DNA of 53,037 bases from Bacteroidales bacterium (GTDB taxonomy: Bacteria; Bacteroidota; Bacteroidia; Bacteroidales; WCHB1-69), in contig JAFXTE010000042.1 in NCBI GenBank assembly GCA_017525245.1, positions 1 through 53,037 of the forward strand, written 5' to 3'. A program made the translations under genes and the position numbers. Of the stretch, positions 1 to 7,603 are shown piece after piece; positions within the stretch are counted from its first letter, which is position 1, and each line of letters starts with the position of its first letter. Under the pieces are notes generated by a model. That model ran no database searches. It saw only the letters and a program-made list of their open reading frames with translations, and was not told the origin of the DNA.

Positions 1-112
1 CGGTGAGGGCGGAATCATCACCCCACCTATCTACACCGACATCGTAGGCATCACCCCCACACTGTTCAAAGCGCAACTGCAGGACTGGACCTCCATGGTG
101 CTGATCGACCAG
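1..112. repeat. Terminal direct repeat, left copy
   Basis: These 112 bases are identical to the last 112 bases of the window (52926-53037). The repeat lies inside the coding sequence of the WG-repeat protein, and reading from the right end into position 113 keeps the frame open to a stop at 143-145. The simplest reading is that the sequence is circular with 52,925 unique bases. A collapsed repeat between two near-identical WG genes would look the same. Confidence 0.95.
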
Positions 113-145
113 AAAGGGAAGGTGCTGTCGAAGGTGACGAGGTAG
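2..145 (+). CDS. WG-repeat protein, C-terminal end (continues from 52027)
   Basis: This open frame enters from the left edge and stops at 143-145. Its first 37 codons equal the last 37 codons of the gene that starts at 52027, so it is the 3' end of that gene if the molecule is circular. Joined, the product is 347 residues and ends in LIDQKGKVLSKVTR. The last repeat unit (I-D-x-x-G-K-V) is typical of WG/KWG beta-repeats. If the molecule is not circular, this would be the tail of a second, near-identical copy. Confidence 0.85.
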   Translation, partial: GEGGIITPPIYTDIVGITPTLFKAQLQDWTSMVLIDQKGKVLSKVTR

Positions 146-205
146 GTACGATGAAGGGCGAGGAAGAGGCGATGAATAAGATGAAATGCCGATTTGAATA
201 AATTG

Positions 206-213
206 TATTTTTG
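206..213 (+). promoter_or_regulatory. -7 box of the LytTR operon
   Basis: TATTTTTG matches the Bacteroidetes -7 consensus TAnnTTTG and lies 17 bases before the LytTR start codon. No clear -33 TTTG is present at the usual distance, so only the -7 box is claimed. Confidence 0.55.
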
Positions 214-230
214 CACTTTAATTTTCGAAT

Positions 231-596
231 ATGTCCGATTTTTTGACCATTACCAATGCTAACGAGCTTATCCGCATTCCTGCGGGGAGTTTGGTGTGTG
301 TTGTCGCGGATGGCAACTATTCGGACATTCGTACCCGCGATGGGGAAAAGCGCACGGTTGCAGTGCAATTAGGAGTGATAGAGGATCTGATTCACAAGCA
401 GTTGGGTGCCCAGGAGGAAGAGTTTGTCCGTATCGGCAAGAGCTTGATCGTGAACTTGCGCTTCCTGACGTATATCAACCCTGGAAAGAAGCAGATTGTC
501 CTCTCCGACCATCATACTTTCAAGCTCAACCTCGAGGCCTCGAAGGAGGCCTTGAGGCAGCTGAAGGACTATATTGAACGAGAATATAAGCTATGA
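231..596 (+). CDS. LytTR-type DNA-binding protein
   Basis: This 121-residue protein is almost entirely a LytTR domain, the ten-stranded DNA-binding fold of AlgR/AgrA-type regulators. The signature runs from VVADGNYSDI (about 25-34), through the central FVRIGKSLIVNLRFL (about 65-79), to the closing helix REALRQL-like segment near 108-114. There is no receiver domain, so it is a free-standing regulator. In Bacteroidetes such short LytTR proteins often sit beside membrane proteins that control them. The next gene starts inside its stop codon (ATGA overlap at 593-596), so the two are translationally coupled. Its targets are unknown. Confidence 0.85.
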   Translation: MSDFLTITNANELIRIPAGSLVCVVADGNYSDIRTRDGEKRTVAVQLGVIEDLIHKQLGAQEEEFVRIGKSLIVNLRFLTYINPGKKQIVLSDHHTFKLNLEASKEALRQLKDYIEREYKL

Positions 597-1450
597 AGCA
601 TTTTGAAGATATAAAAGACGATGAAATCCGCATCATCAGCCGCAAGGAGGTGATTCGCAAGCCGTTGTACCGCCGTTGGTGGTTCTGGACGGCGGTGTCG
701 GCGGCTGTCGTGCTACTCTCCGTGATCCTTGCGTTGGCACTGCGTCCTAAAACCGACAAGCCCGTCGAAGTGACTGAGCCATTGGCCGAATCGGTTCCGG
801 TGGCCCCGACCATCGTGAAAAGCGAACCTGCCACAGTGATTGTCCGCGACACGGTGGTCAACGACGTGCCGCTGCGCATCCATACGCCCGTGAACGCGAT
901 GCCGGAACTTCTCGTCGGTATCCCTGACACGAACGACAAGTCGGTGGTGCTGTGTCTCCAAGCCGCCGACATCCGCGCTGACAACAAGCAGATTGTGGGT
1001 GCTTTCGTCCTTAAGGGCGAGCTGTTGTCACGCGGTGTTGCCAAGAAGGGATTTTGCGCCATCATAGACGGGAAAATCCAGCTCGGCATGGCGGAAAGCA
1101 CTCCGCTGTTCGAGGAGGCGACCAGCAAAGACGGCTATTTCTTCCGTCAGTATCCGTTGGTGAGCAATGGCACGATGGTGGAGAACAAGCCCAAGAACAA
1201 GGCCCTGCGCCACGCCCTGTGCGAGCTGGACGGCCAGATCGTGACGGTGAGCAGTCTCGACAAGGAGTCGTTCCACGATTTCGCCCAAGCGGTTGCGGAC
1301 CTCGGCGTGCAGAACGCCATCGCCCTCACCGGCTGCGATGCCTACGGTTTCTGCCGCGACCAGGAGAACGGATTCCAGCCGTGGGGTGGGGATGTCAAAA
1401 TGTGGAAGCATCTGGAACACGTGAATTTCATTGTCTGGAGAGAATTCTGA
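593..1450 (+). CDS. Membrane-anchored NAGPA-like (phosphodiester glycosidase family) protein
   Basis: The protein has 285 residues. A cytoplasmic N-terminus of about 27 residues precedes one transmembrane segment (about 30-50, WWFWTAVSAAVVLLSVILAL), and the rest should be periplasmic. Residues 120-280 resemble the NAGPA/DUF2233 fold: an early GxxxxKGFCAIIDGK stretch, a repeated 'LRHALCELDGQIVTVSS' strand pair, and 'FAQAVADLGVQNAIALTGC' where family members have the LG(C)xxAxNLDGG active-site loop. Here that loop is changed (LTGCDAYG), so catalysis is doubtful. It overlaps the LytTR gene by four bases, which suggests that it may be a membrane partner of that regulator. The family call is moderately sure; its role is inferred. 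Confidence 0.55.
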   Translation: MKHFEDIKDDEIRIISRKEVIRKPLYRRWWFWTAVSAAVVLLSVILALALRPKTDKPVEVTEPLAESVPVAPTIVKSEPATVIVRDTVVNDVPLRIHTPVNAMPELLVGIPDTNDKSVVLCLQAADIRADNKQIVGAFVLKGELLSRGVAKKGFCAIIDGKIQLGMAESTPLFEEATSKDGYFFRQYPLVSNGTMVENKPKNKALRHALCELDGQIVTVSSLDKESFHDFAQAVADLGVQNAIALTGCDAYGFCRDQENGFQPWGGDVKMWKHLEHVNFIVWREF

Positions 1451-1506
1451 TGCGGCTCTCGCTCTTGTTTTCGTGTTTTCCTTGCGAAAACCCTACCTGA
1501 AAATTT

Positions 1507-1614
1507 AACAATCAGTAACGTCAATTGTTAAAATAAATCACAACCTCCTGTTTGTCAGGGGCAACAAAAATTTTGCTAAACCCTTGACAAGCGGGCGGTT
1601 TTGGTGTATCTTTG
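1507..1614 (+). repeat. ~108-bp promoter-bearing dispersed repeat, copy 1
   Basis: This stretch is about 80 percent identical to 2902-3009 and recognisably related to the reverse strand at 25722-25845. All three contain CCCTTGACAA, 17 bases, then a -7 box. Copy 1 has an intact -35/-33-like TTGACA (1584-1589) and -7 TATCTTTG (1607-1614). The TTTGTCA-type arm at 1551-1560 is partly complementary to the TTGACAA arm, so the -33 region could form or overlap an inverted-repeat operator. Confidence 0.8.
1584..1614 (+). promoter_or_regulatory. Promoter of the DUF1016 fragment gene
   Basis: TTGACA (1584-1589) and TATCTTTG (1607-1614) are separated by 17 bases and form a near-ideal Bacteroidetes promoter. 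Because the -7 box ends at 1614, a TTG start at 1612 is ruled out and the ATG at 1660 is the likely start of the following gene. Confidence 0.75.
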
Positions 1615-1659
1615 TCGGCGGAAACTATTAACGTTTTTAATCATCAAAATAAAATAAAA

Positions 1660-2145
1660 ATGACGAACAGTAATGATATTGAAAACAAGATGACCACTTT
1701 GGAATCTAAAACCAAAGGAATTGTTGACACACGCGTTATAGGAACGGTTAGCGACCACCTATATGACGGCGTGACCGAAATTATTGATAATGCTAGAATG
1801 CAGGTCTCCATCTATGTCAACGCTCATGCCAGCATGACGTTTTGGAAAGTGGGCAAATACATTATCGAGGATATGGATTACCAAACATATTCGGCCTACG
1901 GCAAGAGGATTCTTGCGACACTGTCGCAAAGATTGACAACCCGCTATGGCAAAGGCTACACCTATTCCGCCCTTACAAGAATGATGAAAGTGGCGCGTGT
2001 TTACAACGATCGTGAAATGTTTGCGATGCTGTCGCAAACATTGTCGTGGAGTCATTTTCTCGAACTCGTCACGATAGCGGATGCCTCGAAACGTCTGTTT
2101 TACCAACATTTTTGCCAGATAAACAGTGGTTTGTTGATAAGCTGA
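1660..2145 (+). pseudogene. DUF1016 (YhcG-type) N-terminal fragment
   Basis: The frame encodes 161 residues. Residues about 30-140 match the N-terminal domain of DUF1016/YhcG-type proteins: 'INxAR..V..YVNA...TFWKVGKYI', 'YGKRILATLSQRLTTRYGKGYT', 'LTRMMKVARVY' and 'LSQTLSWSHFLELV'. Full-length family members are about 330-380 residues and end in a PDDEXK nuclease domain; that half is absent and the frame ends in unrelated INSGLLIS. The next frame downstream is a remnant of another nuclease type, so recombination or decay has cut the gene. It may still be expressed, because the promoter in front looks intact. Confidence 0.75.
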
Positions 2146-2477
2146 ACCGGTCCATAATGATTGCCAAAGAGTACGGTGAGAGTGAGAGTAGGAAAAAGCC
2201 TTGGCTACATTGATATTGTCTGGGGTGAAAACAATCCAAAAACTAATAAGGGATTCGGATTGAAACATATTGTGGAAAAACATGGCGCCAGCATTAAGGA
2301 GTTGGGCTTCGAGGTGGAAGATTTCATCCCGATTGTGGTGCAGTTTGGGAATTTGTCAGTGAAAAATCAGATGACAAGAAATTGATACTGGAAAGCAAAA
2401 CCTTTAGGATAGTGATTCAGACCCGATGGGACAATCAGGAGAAAATCTTTTTGTTGACAGCCTTTGACCTAAGAAAA
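2111..2477 (+). pseudogene. Frameshifted PBECR-like (barnase/colicin E5/RelE-type) nuclease domain remnant
   Basis: Three frames hold consecutive pieces of one domain. The frame through 2161-2358 reads GYIDIVWGENN, then GFGLKHIVEKHG and VEDFIPIVVQFG. The next piece, reached by adding one base in the GGG run at 2349-2351, reads EFVSEKSDDKKLILESKTFRI, then WDNQEKIFLLTAFDLRKKPE and stops at 2475-2477. The pattern IDxVWG, GxGLxHIxxKH, RxxIxxxW and LLTAFD is that of the phage Barnase-EndoU-ColicinE5/D-RelE-like nuclease family. Upstream, a third frame (2111-2208, PDKQWFVDKLNRSIMIAKEYG) may be the linker. At least two shifts are needed, so this is a broken gene. Confidence 0.7.
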
Positions 2478-2567
2478 AAGCCCGAATAAATCGGGCTATT
2501 TCTTGGAATCACCAGGACTGCACTCGTTGGTGATTTTACGATAAAGACACTCCCTTTATCAACACTG
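2463..2567 (-). ncRNA. Candidate small RNA with own promoter and terminator
   Basis: On the minus strand, a -7 box TATTTTTG (2568-2575) is followed by three consecutive hairpins. These are GATAAAG/CTTTATC (2540-2546 with 2554-2560), AATCACCA/TGGTGATT (2507-2514 with 2528-2535) and AGCCCGA/TCGGGCT (2479-2485 with 2491-2497). The last is followed on the minus strand by TTTTTTCTT, a good intrinsic terminator. The transcript would be about 90 nucleotides. No open frame of note is inside. The -33 element is not seen. The hairpin at 2479-2497 could also simply terminate the pseudogene on the plus strand. Confidence 0.5.
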
Positions 2568-2584
2568 CAAAAATACATTTTTTT

Positions 2585-2837
2585 ATTTAAGTTTCGCATG
2601 TTTGTTTTCCAATCATAAGTATCTCAGAAAAAAGCTTTTTGCTGCCACTATCGTATTGTTGGCGATATCAACACTCTCGTTCGCACACTATTTCCGGCCA
2701 CGGCACACTGTGCCGGGCGGGCGAATTCCCCTTCTAAAACAGAAGGGGAATTGTGCTTCGACCGCAGCTGACCGCCGTGGCCGGAACATTCTTCACGCAC
2801 TTATTTTTCCTCTTTTTCTAACATGCGAAACTTGAAT
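2585..2837. mobile_element. MITE-like 253-bp element with nested palindromes
   Basis: The ends are 20-bp inverted repeats (2585-2604 and 2818-2837) matching at 18 of 20 positions, with a perfect 13-bp core AAGTTTCGCATGT. Inside are a perfect 13-bp inverted pair TTCCGGCCACGGC (2692-2704) and its complement (2774-2786). A perfect 12-bp hairpin (2724-2735 with 2741-2752, loop AAAAC) lies between them, and the 13-base palindrome GGCACACTGTGCC is at 2702-2714. Both flanks are runs of T. No convincing gene lies within. The layout resembles a non-autonomous transposable element; it could also be a structured RNA. Confidence 0.5.
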
Positions 2838-2901
2838 TTTTTTATATCCAAACATTGTTCCATGATTAAAAAAAAAAAACGAAAACCTTCCCCAATACTT
2901 C

Positions 2902-3009
2902 AACAATCAGCGATCTCAATTGTTAAATTAATACACAACCGCCTGTTTGTCAGGGGCAACAAAAATTTTGCTAAACCCTTGACAAACAGGCTGATTTGGT
3001 GTGTCTTTC
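2902..3009 (+). repeat. Promoter-bearing dispersed repeat, copy 2 (crippled)
   Basis: This is the second direct copy of 1507-1614. TTGACA is kept (2979-2984), but the -7 box has become TGTCTTTC (3002-3009), so it is probably inactive. Here the inverted repeat around the -33 region is clear: 2941-2956 and 2976-2991 are complementary at 15 of 16 positions. It abuts the 3' end of htpG and has no gene of its own downstream. Confidence 0.75.
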
Positions 3010-3036
3010 GTGGAGATTTGGCGCGTGCCGGAACCG

Positions 3037-4959
3037 TTACAGCAACTCGTAACTCCTTTTCACGAACTCGCTCAGCTTCTCACCGGTGAGGATGTTCTGC
3101 GAGAGCATCGCCAAATCGACCATCTGCTGCACCAGTTGTGTGCGTTTTGCCTCGTCTTTTTCGTCGAGGATGCGCGTGGCGAGCGGGTGGTTGCCGTTGA
3201 TCACCAGGTTGTAGTGGTCGAAGCCGCCGTAGAAGCCCTGCTGGCCGGAAACCTTCTCCATGTCCTTGAAACGGCGCATGAACTCGTTCTGCGTGACTAT
3301 CACGGGCAGGTCGGTCTCGCTCAGCGAATCAACCTCCGGGGTGAACAACTTCGCATCGACCTGCTTCTCGAAGAGCTCTTTCAACTGCTTCTGTTGATCC
3401 TCCGACAGTTTCGAGACGTGCGCATCTTCTTCTTTCTCAATGAGTTTGTCAACCACATTGGCATCCACGCGGGTGAAGCGCACCTTCTCGAGCTTCTGCT
3501 CCAGCATGTTGATGAAGTGCGTGTCGAGGAAGCCGGTCATCAGCAAAACGTCGTATCCTTTCTCTTTCGCGTTGGCGATATAGACGTGCTGGTCGTCGGC
3601 GTTGGCAGCGTACAGCATGACAATACTTCCGTTTTTGTCAGTCTGCAGCGCACTCACCTTATTGCGGTATTCTTCAATTGTAAAGTACTTGCCCTCAGTG
3701 TTTTTCAGCAAGTAGAAATCCTTGATTTTGTCGTAGAATTTCTCGTCTGTCAGGGAGCCGTATTCGAGGAAGATGCTCAGGTCGTCCCATTTCTTCTCGA
3801 ACTCCTCGCGGTTTTCCTTGAACATCTCCTCCAGCTTCTCGGCCACCTTCTTGCTGATGTAAGTGGAGATTTTCTTGACGTTGTTGTCGCTTTGGAGGTA
3901 GGAGCGGGAGACGTTCAGCGGGATGTCCGGCGAGTCGATGACGCCGTGCAGGAGGTTCATGAAGTCGGGTACGATGCCTTCCAGCTCGTCGGTGATAAAG
4001 ACCTGGTTACAATAGAGTTGCACGCGGTTCTTCTTGAGGTCGAGCTGGTTTTTGATCTTCGGGAAGTAGAGCACGCCGGTGAGGTTGAAGGGGTAATCGA
4101 CGTTCAGGTGGATGTGGAACATCGGCTCCTCGAAGGACATCGGGTAAAGTTCTCGGTAGAATTTGTTGTAGTCCTCGTCGGTGAGGGAAGAGGGCTGTTT
4201 CTGCCAGATGGGGTCGGTGTCGTTGATGATGCGCGGCACCTGCACCGCCTCCTCCTTCGGTTCTTCCTTCTTCTCGTTGTTATCGTTATTATTGTTGTCT
4301 TGGTTGTCCAAGTTGTCGTCTTTTTTACGCCATTCGGTCTTCATTCCGCAACGGATGGGCACGGGCAGGAAGCGGCAGTATTTGTTGAGCAGCTCCACCA
4401 GCTTGTCCTCGTTGACGAACTCCTGCAGGTCGTCGTCTTCCACGTGGAGGACGATTTCGGTGCCACGGTCCGATTTGTCGATCTCTTCGAGAGTGAAGTC
4501 GGGTGAGCCGTCGCAGCTCCACTTAACTGCTTGAGCGTCTTTTTGATACGATTTGGTGAGGATATCCACGCGGTTGGCGACCATGAAGGATGAGTAGAAG
4601 CCGAGGCCGAAGTGGCCGATGATGTTGGCCGCGTCGTTCCCCTTGTATTTGGCCAGGAAGTCCTCCGCACCGGAGAAGGCAATCTGGTTGATGTAGCGAT
4701 CGACCTCCTCGGCAGTCATGCCGATGCCGCGGTCGGTGACATGGATGGTTTTGTCATCCTTGTTGACCTTCACGTCGATGGTCAGGTCGCCTAACTCGCA
4801 GTCTGCCTTGCCCAAGCTGACGAGCGTTTTGAGCTTCTGCGTGGCATCCACTGCGTTGGAAATCAGTTCTCTAAGGAAAATCTCGTGATCAGAGTACAAA
4901 AACTTCTTGATGACGGGAAAGATATTCTCGGTTTGTACATTAATTTTACCTGTCTGCAT
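3037..4959 (-). CDS. htpG: Molecular chaperone HtpG (Hsp90)
   Basis: HtpG is the cytosolic ATP-dependent Hsp90 chaperone that remodels client proteins as a dimer. The product has 640 residues. The N-terminal GHKL ATPase motifs are plain: ELISNAVDA (about 31-39), DRGIGM (about 75-80) and GHFGLGFYSSFMVA (about 110-123). The middle domain arginine region SRSYLQSD (about 339-346) and the C-terminal dimerisation region follow. An acidic, asparagine-rich linker (KKDDNLDNQDNNNNDNNEKKEE, split here by position near 203-224) separates the N and middle domains. The start ATG follows an AT-rich leader. The gene runs opposite to its left neighbours. Confidence 0.97.
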   Translation of the reverse strand: MQTGKINVQTENIFPVIKKFLYSDHEIFLRELISNAVDATQKLKTLVSLGKADCELGDLTIDVKVNKDDKTIHVTDRGIGMTAEEVDRYINQIAFSGAEDFLAKYKGNDAANIIGHFGLGFYSSFMVANRVDILTKSYQKDAQAVKWSCDGSPDFTLEEIDKSDRGTEIVLHVEDDDLQEFVNEDKLVELLNKYCRFLPVPIRCGMKTEWRKKDDNLDNQDNNNNDNNEKKEEPKEEAVQVPRIINDTDPIWQKQPSSLTDEDYNKFYRELYPMSFEEPMFHIHLNVDYPFNLTGVLYFPKIKNQLDLKKNRVQLYCNQVFITDELEGIVPDFMNLLHGVIDSPDIPLNVSRSYLQSDNNVKKISTYISKKVAEKLEEMFKENREEFEKKWDDLSIFLEYGSLTDEKFYDKIKDFYLLKNTEGKYFTIEEYRNKVSALQTDKNGSIVMLYAANADDQHVYIANAKEKGYDVLLMTGFLDTHFINMLEQKLEKVRFTRVDANVVDKLIEKEEDAHVSKLSEDQQKQLKELFEKQVDAKLFTPEVDSLSETDLPVIVTQNEFMRRFKDMEKVSGQQGFYGGFDHYNLVINGNHPLATRILDEKDEAKRTQLVQQMVDLAMLSQNILTGEKLSEFVKRSYELL

Positions 4960-5052
4960 ATTTTTTTGATTTTAATATTTTCAAATGACAGGCGTGGACT
5001 CTGCAAATATTGTGCCAGTTTTGTAATGGTTATTGGTTCAGAATCAGATCCC

Positions 5053-6411
5053 TTAAATCTTCCTTACAAACAGCTGCGCATTCTCGAACTTGGTGACCTT
5101 CACCTTGTCGCCGGGGTTGGCGAATCCGTGTTCGATGGTGGCGTCCAGCACTTCACCGTCGATGTTGATTTTGCCGGAAGGACGGAGGATGGTCTGCGCA
5201 ACACCCTCTTTACCAACGTACTGCTCGTTGCGCATGTCCTGCGAGGTGAAGCCTTGCTTTGTCTCCAGACCGGTGCGCAACGCCAACGAACCGAAGCGCG
5301 TCTCGGCGAGGATAAGCTTCTTGCCGAGCCACAACGACAGGAAGAATCCCGCCAGAGTGCTGACCAACACCAGGATCGTCATCTTGCTGATATGAGCAGG
5401 GGCGTTGAACTCGGGGTTGAAGGTGAATTTGAAGCCGACATTGAACACCAGGGTGAGGATGAGCGAGGCGATGACGAGCACAATGCCGGAGATGCCCGCG
5501 ACCCCGAAGCCGGGGATGACGAAGAACTCCAGCATCAGCAGGACGATGCCGGCGAGGAAGAGGAGGATTTCCCAGTGGGCGGCGAGACCTTCAAGGTAGT
5601 GCGGGGCGAAGAAGAGCAGGGCGGCGGTGAGGGCGATGATGCTGGGCAGCCCCAGCCCGGGAGCCTGCAACTCGAACCAGATTCCGCCCACGATGCACAT
5701 GATAAGGATTCCGCTCACGGCAGGGCTGACCAGGAAATTGATGATTTTCTCGATAGGGGAGAGCTCCTGCTCATGAATCTCGGGCTGTTCGACACCGGCC
5801 TGAGCCAGAGCCTCCTCGCGACTGTTCACCACTCCCTCGCAGAAGCCGTTGTCCGCAGCCTCTTCGGAGGTGAATGTCAGCACTTTGCCGGAGTCGCTGA
5901 TGCCGGGAATCGTGACATCGGGATCCACCATGGCCTGCGCGATGTTGGGGTTGCGGCCGTTGTGCTCGGCAGTGGTGCGCATGAGCGAGCGCATATACGA
6001 CTGGTACTTGTCGGGCAGCACCTGGCCGGTCTGATCGACCACGGAGGCCGCCCCGATGGAGGCGCCGGGCATCATATAGATGCTGTCGCACGCGATGGAG
6101 ATCAGCGCGCCCGCCGATGCCGCGTTGTTGTTGATGAAGACGATGCTCGGCACCTTGGTGTTCAGCAGAAGCGTGCGGATCTTGTCAGCGGCATCCAGTT
6201 CCCCGCCGAAAGTGTTCAGCTCTAAGAACAAGTAGTCGTACTTCCCGGCTTCCGCCTCTTTCACGGCCTTCTCAGTCAGCCGCAGCGCAGGCTTGGAGAT
6301 GTTGTCATCTATTTTATAATAGTAAACCTGCGTTTTCTGGGCAGTGACGCTGAAACACATGGCAAAAAGGGCAACAACAAGTGTCGTCAATATAAAATAT
6401 GTTTTTTGCAT
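5053..6411 (-). CDS. NfeD-family membrane-bound ClpP-class serine protease
   Basis: The 452-residue protein starts with a signal peptide ending near SVTAQ (about 21-25). A ClpP/SppA-like protease domain follows with the nucleophile in NNNAASAGALIS (Ser99) and a probable lysine partner near LPDKYQ (about 131-136). Four or five membrane segments lie at about 226-385, and a soluble NfeD OB-fold domain closes the protein (about 390-452, EGVAQTILRPSGKI then GDKVKVTKFE). Family members cleave stomatin-like partners and act in membrane quality control. It lies upstream of htpG on the same strand, 93 bases away, so the two may be co-transcribed. Confidence 0.88.
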   Translation of the reverse strand: MQKTYFILTTLVVALFAMCFSVTAQKTQVYYYKIDDNISKPALRLTEKAVKEAEAGKYDYLFLELNTFGGELDAADKIRTLLLNTKVPSIVFINNNAASAGALISIACDSIYMMPGASIGAASVVDQTGQVLPDKYQSYMRSLMRTTAEHNGRNPNIAQAMVDPDVTIPGISDSGKVLTFTSEEAADNGFCEGVVNSREEALAQAGVEQPEIHEQELSPIEKIINFLVSPAVSGILIMCIVGGIWFELQAPGLGLPSIIALTAALLFFAPHYLEGLAAHWEILLFLAGIVLLMLEFFVIPGFGVAGISGIVLVIASLILTLVFNVGFKFTFNPEFNAPAHISKMTILVLVSTLAGFFLSLWLGKKLILAETRFGSLALRTGLETKQGFTSQDMRNEQYVGKEGVAQTILRPSGKINIDGEVLDATIEHGFANPGDKVKVTKFENAQLFVRKI

Positions 6412-6436
6412 ACGTTTTCTTTAAAAAAACAGGCCG

Positions 6437-6444
6437 CAAAAATA
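6437..6444 (-). promoter_or_regulatory. -7 box of the nfeD-type gene
   Basis: On the minus strand this is TATTTTTG, 25 bases before the protease start codon. It lies back to back with the promoter of the heptose kinase (6503-6510), forming a divergent pair. Confidence 0.55.
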
Positions 6445-6502
6445 CATTTTTTCGTTTCATATCCTACGTCAAAAGTCAGAAGTCCTAAGTCCAAAAAAAG
6501 TG

Positions 6503-6510
6503 TATCTTTG
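6503..6510 (+). promoter_or_regulatory. -7 box of the heptose kinase gene
   Basis: TATCTTTG lies 18 bases before the ATG at 6529. It excludes the upstream in-frame start at 6406, which would place the promoter inside the gene. Confidence 0.6.
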
Positions 6511-6528
6511 CCGACTAATTTTTTTGCA

Positions 6529-7530
6529 ATGAAAATAGAGAATGTAGAACAGATTTTTGAAGAGTTCAAGAATGCTAAAATATTGGTAATCGGCGATGTA
6601 ATGATCGACTGTTACCTTACGGGGAAAGTGTCAAGAATCAGTCCGGAAGCGCCGGTTCCCATCGTGAATGTGCAAAGCCGCAGCTACCGTCTGGGTGGCG
6701 CCGCCAACGTCGCGCTCAACCTCAAGTCCCTGGGAGCCGACCCAATTCTTTGCTCCGTCATCGGCAGCGACTCGAAAGCCAAGGTCTTCTACAACCTTAT
6801 GGAGGACTGCGACCTGACCTCCGACGCCATCGTCCCGATGTACGGCCGACGCACCACCATCAAATACCGCATCATCGGCAATAACTGCCATATCGTGCGT
6901 GTGGATGACGAGAAGGTGCAGCAGCTCAAAGATCGCGAGAAAAGGCAGTTCCTGACCACAGTGGAGCAGATCATCGACCATAACGAGATTGACGCCGTTA
7001 TCTTTGAAGATTATGACAAAGGATTGTTTTCCAAGGAGTTGATATCAGAGATTATCAATTTTGCGCATAAGAAGAACATCTATGTCGCAGTGGATCCCAA
7101 GGAAAAGAACTTCAACAACTACGCCAATGTGAACCTCTTCAAACCCAATATGAAGGAGCTTTCGAAAGGTTTGCATGTGGAGGAAGGCGCGGATCTGACC
7201 CTGGACGAGATTCATGAACTGGCCAAGGAGTTCGCTGAAAAACAGAACATAGACAAGGTGATGGTGACCATGTCAGCCAAAGGTATCGCTTTCTATGATA
7301 GACAGAATGACAAGTTCTATCACCAGCCGGCATTCCAACGCCGCGTGAGCGATGTCTCAGGTGCTGGCGACACGGTGATTTCCGTCTCCACCCTTTTCTT
7401 GCTGAAGAACCATACCGTAGAAGAAACATGTCTCGCGTCTAACCTGGCTGGCGGCCTTGTCTGCGAATATGTAGGTGTAGTGCCCATCAACGGTGCCCAG
7501 CTCAAGTCCGAACTGGCGAAAAATATGTAA
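6529..7530 (+). CDS. rfaE1: D-glycero-beta-D-manno-heptose-7-phosphate kinase (RfaE domain I, PfkB family)
   Basis: This 333-residue PfkB/ribokinase-fold enzyme phosphorylates heptose 7-phosphate at C1 in the ADP-heptose pathway for lipopolysaccharide core. Visible motifs are ILVIGDVMIDCYLTG (about 19-33), SPEAPVPIV (about 39-47), the sugar-binding RLGGAANVA (about 54-62) and the catalytic DVSGAGDTV (about 273-281), where GAGD holds the base Asp. Only the kinase half is present; the nucleotidyltransferase half of bifunctional HldE is missing, so this is the single-domain form. gmhB at 22217 supplies the following pathway step. Confidence 0.88.
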   Translation: MKIENVEQIFEEFKNAKILVIGDVMIDCYLTGKVSRISPEAPVPIVNVQSRSYRLGGAANVALNLKSLGADPILCSVIGSDSKAKVFYNLMEDCDLTSDAIVPMYGRRTTIKYRIIGNNCHIVRVDDEKVQQLKDREKRQFLTTVEQIIDHNEIDAVIFEDYDKGLFSKELISEIINFAHKKNIYVAVDPKEKNFNNYANVNLFKPNMKELSKGLHVEEGADLTLDEIHELAKEFAEKQNIDKVMVTMSAKGIAFYDRQNDKFYHQPAFQRRVSDVSGAGDTVISVSTLFLLKNHTVEETCLASNLAGGLVCEYVGVVPINGAQLKSELAKNM

Positions 7531-7603
7531 TCAGGCAGACTTTTGTGACAAACTGCATACTAAATCTTCACCTATCTCGTTAATGCATCTTTGATTACGA
7601 ATC

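Noticed and set aside
2602-2835. 77-codon frame with a signal-peptide-like start inside the palindromic element
   Set aside because: It has a non-ATG start and its frame is imposed by perfect inverted repeats; no ribosome site or family.
3001-4506. 501-codon plus-strand open frame opposite htpG
   Set aside because: It mirrors htpG codon by codon, is rich in Val/Leu/Gln without motifs, and htpG is beyond doubt on the other strand.
4885-6225. 446-codon plus-strand open frame opposite the nfeD-type gene
   Set aside because: Composition is extremely rich in Asp, Glu, Gln and Gly with no domain, and the minus-strand protease has all its motifs.
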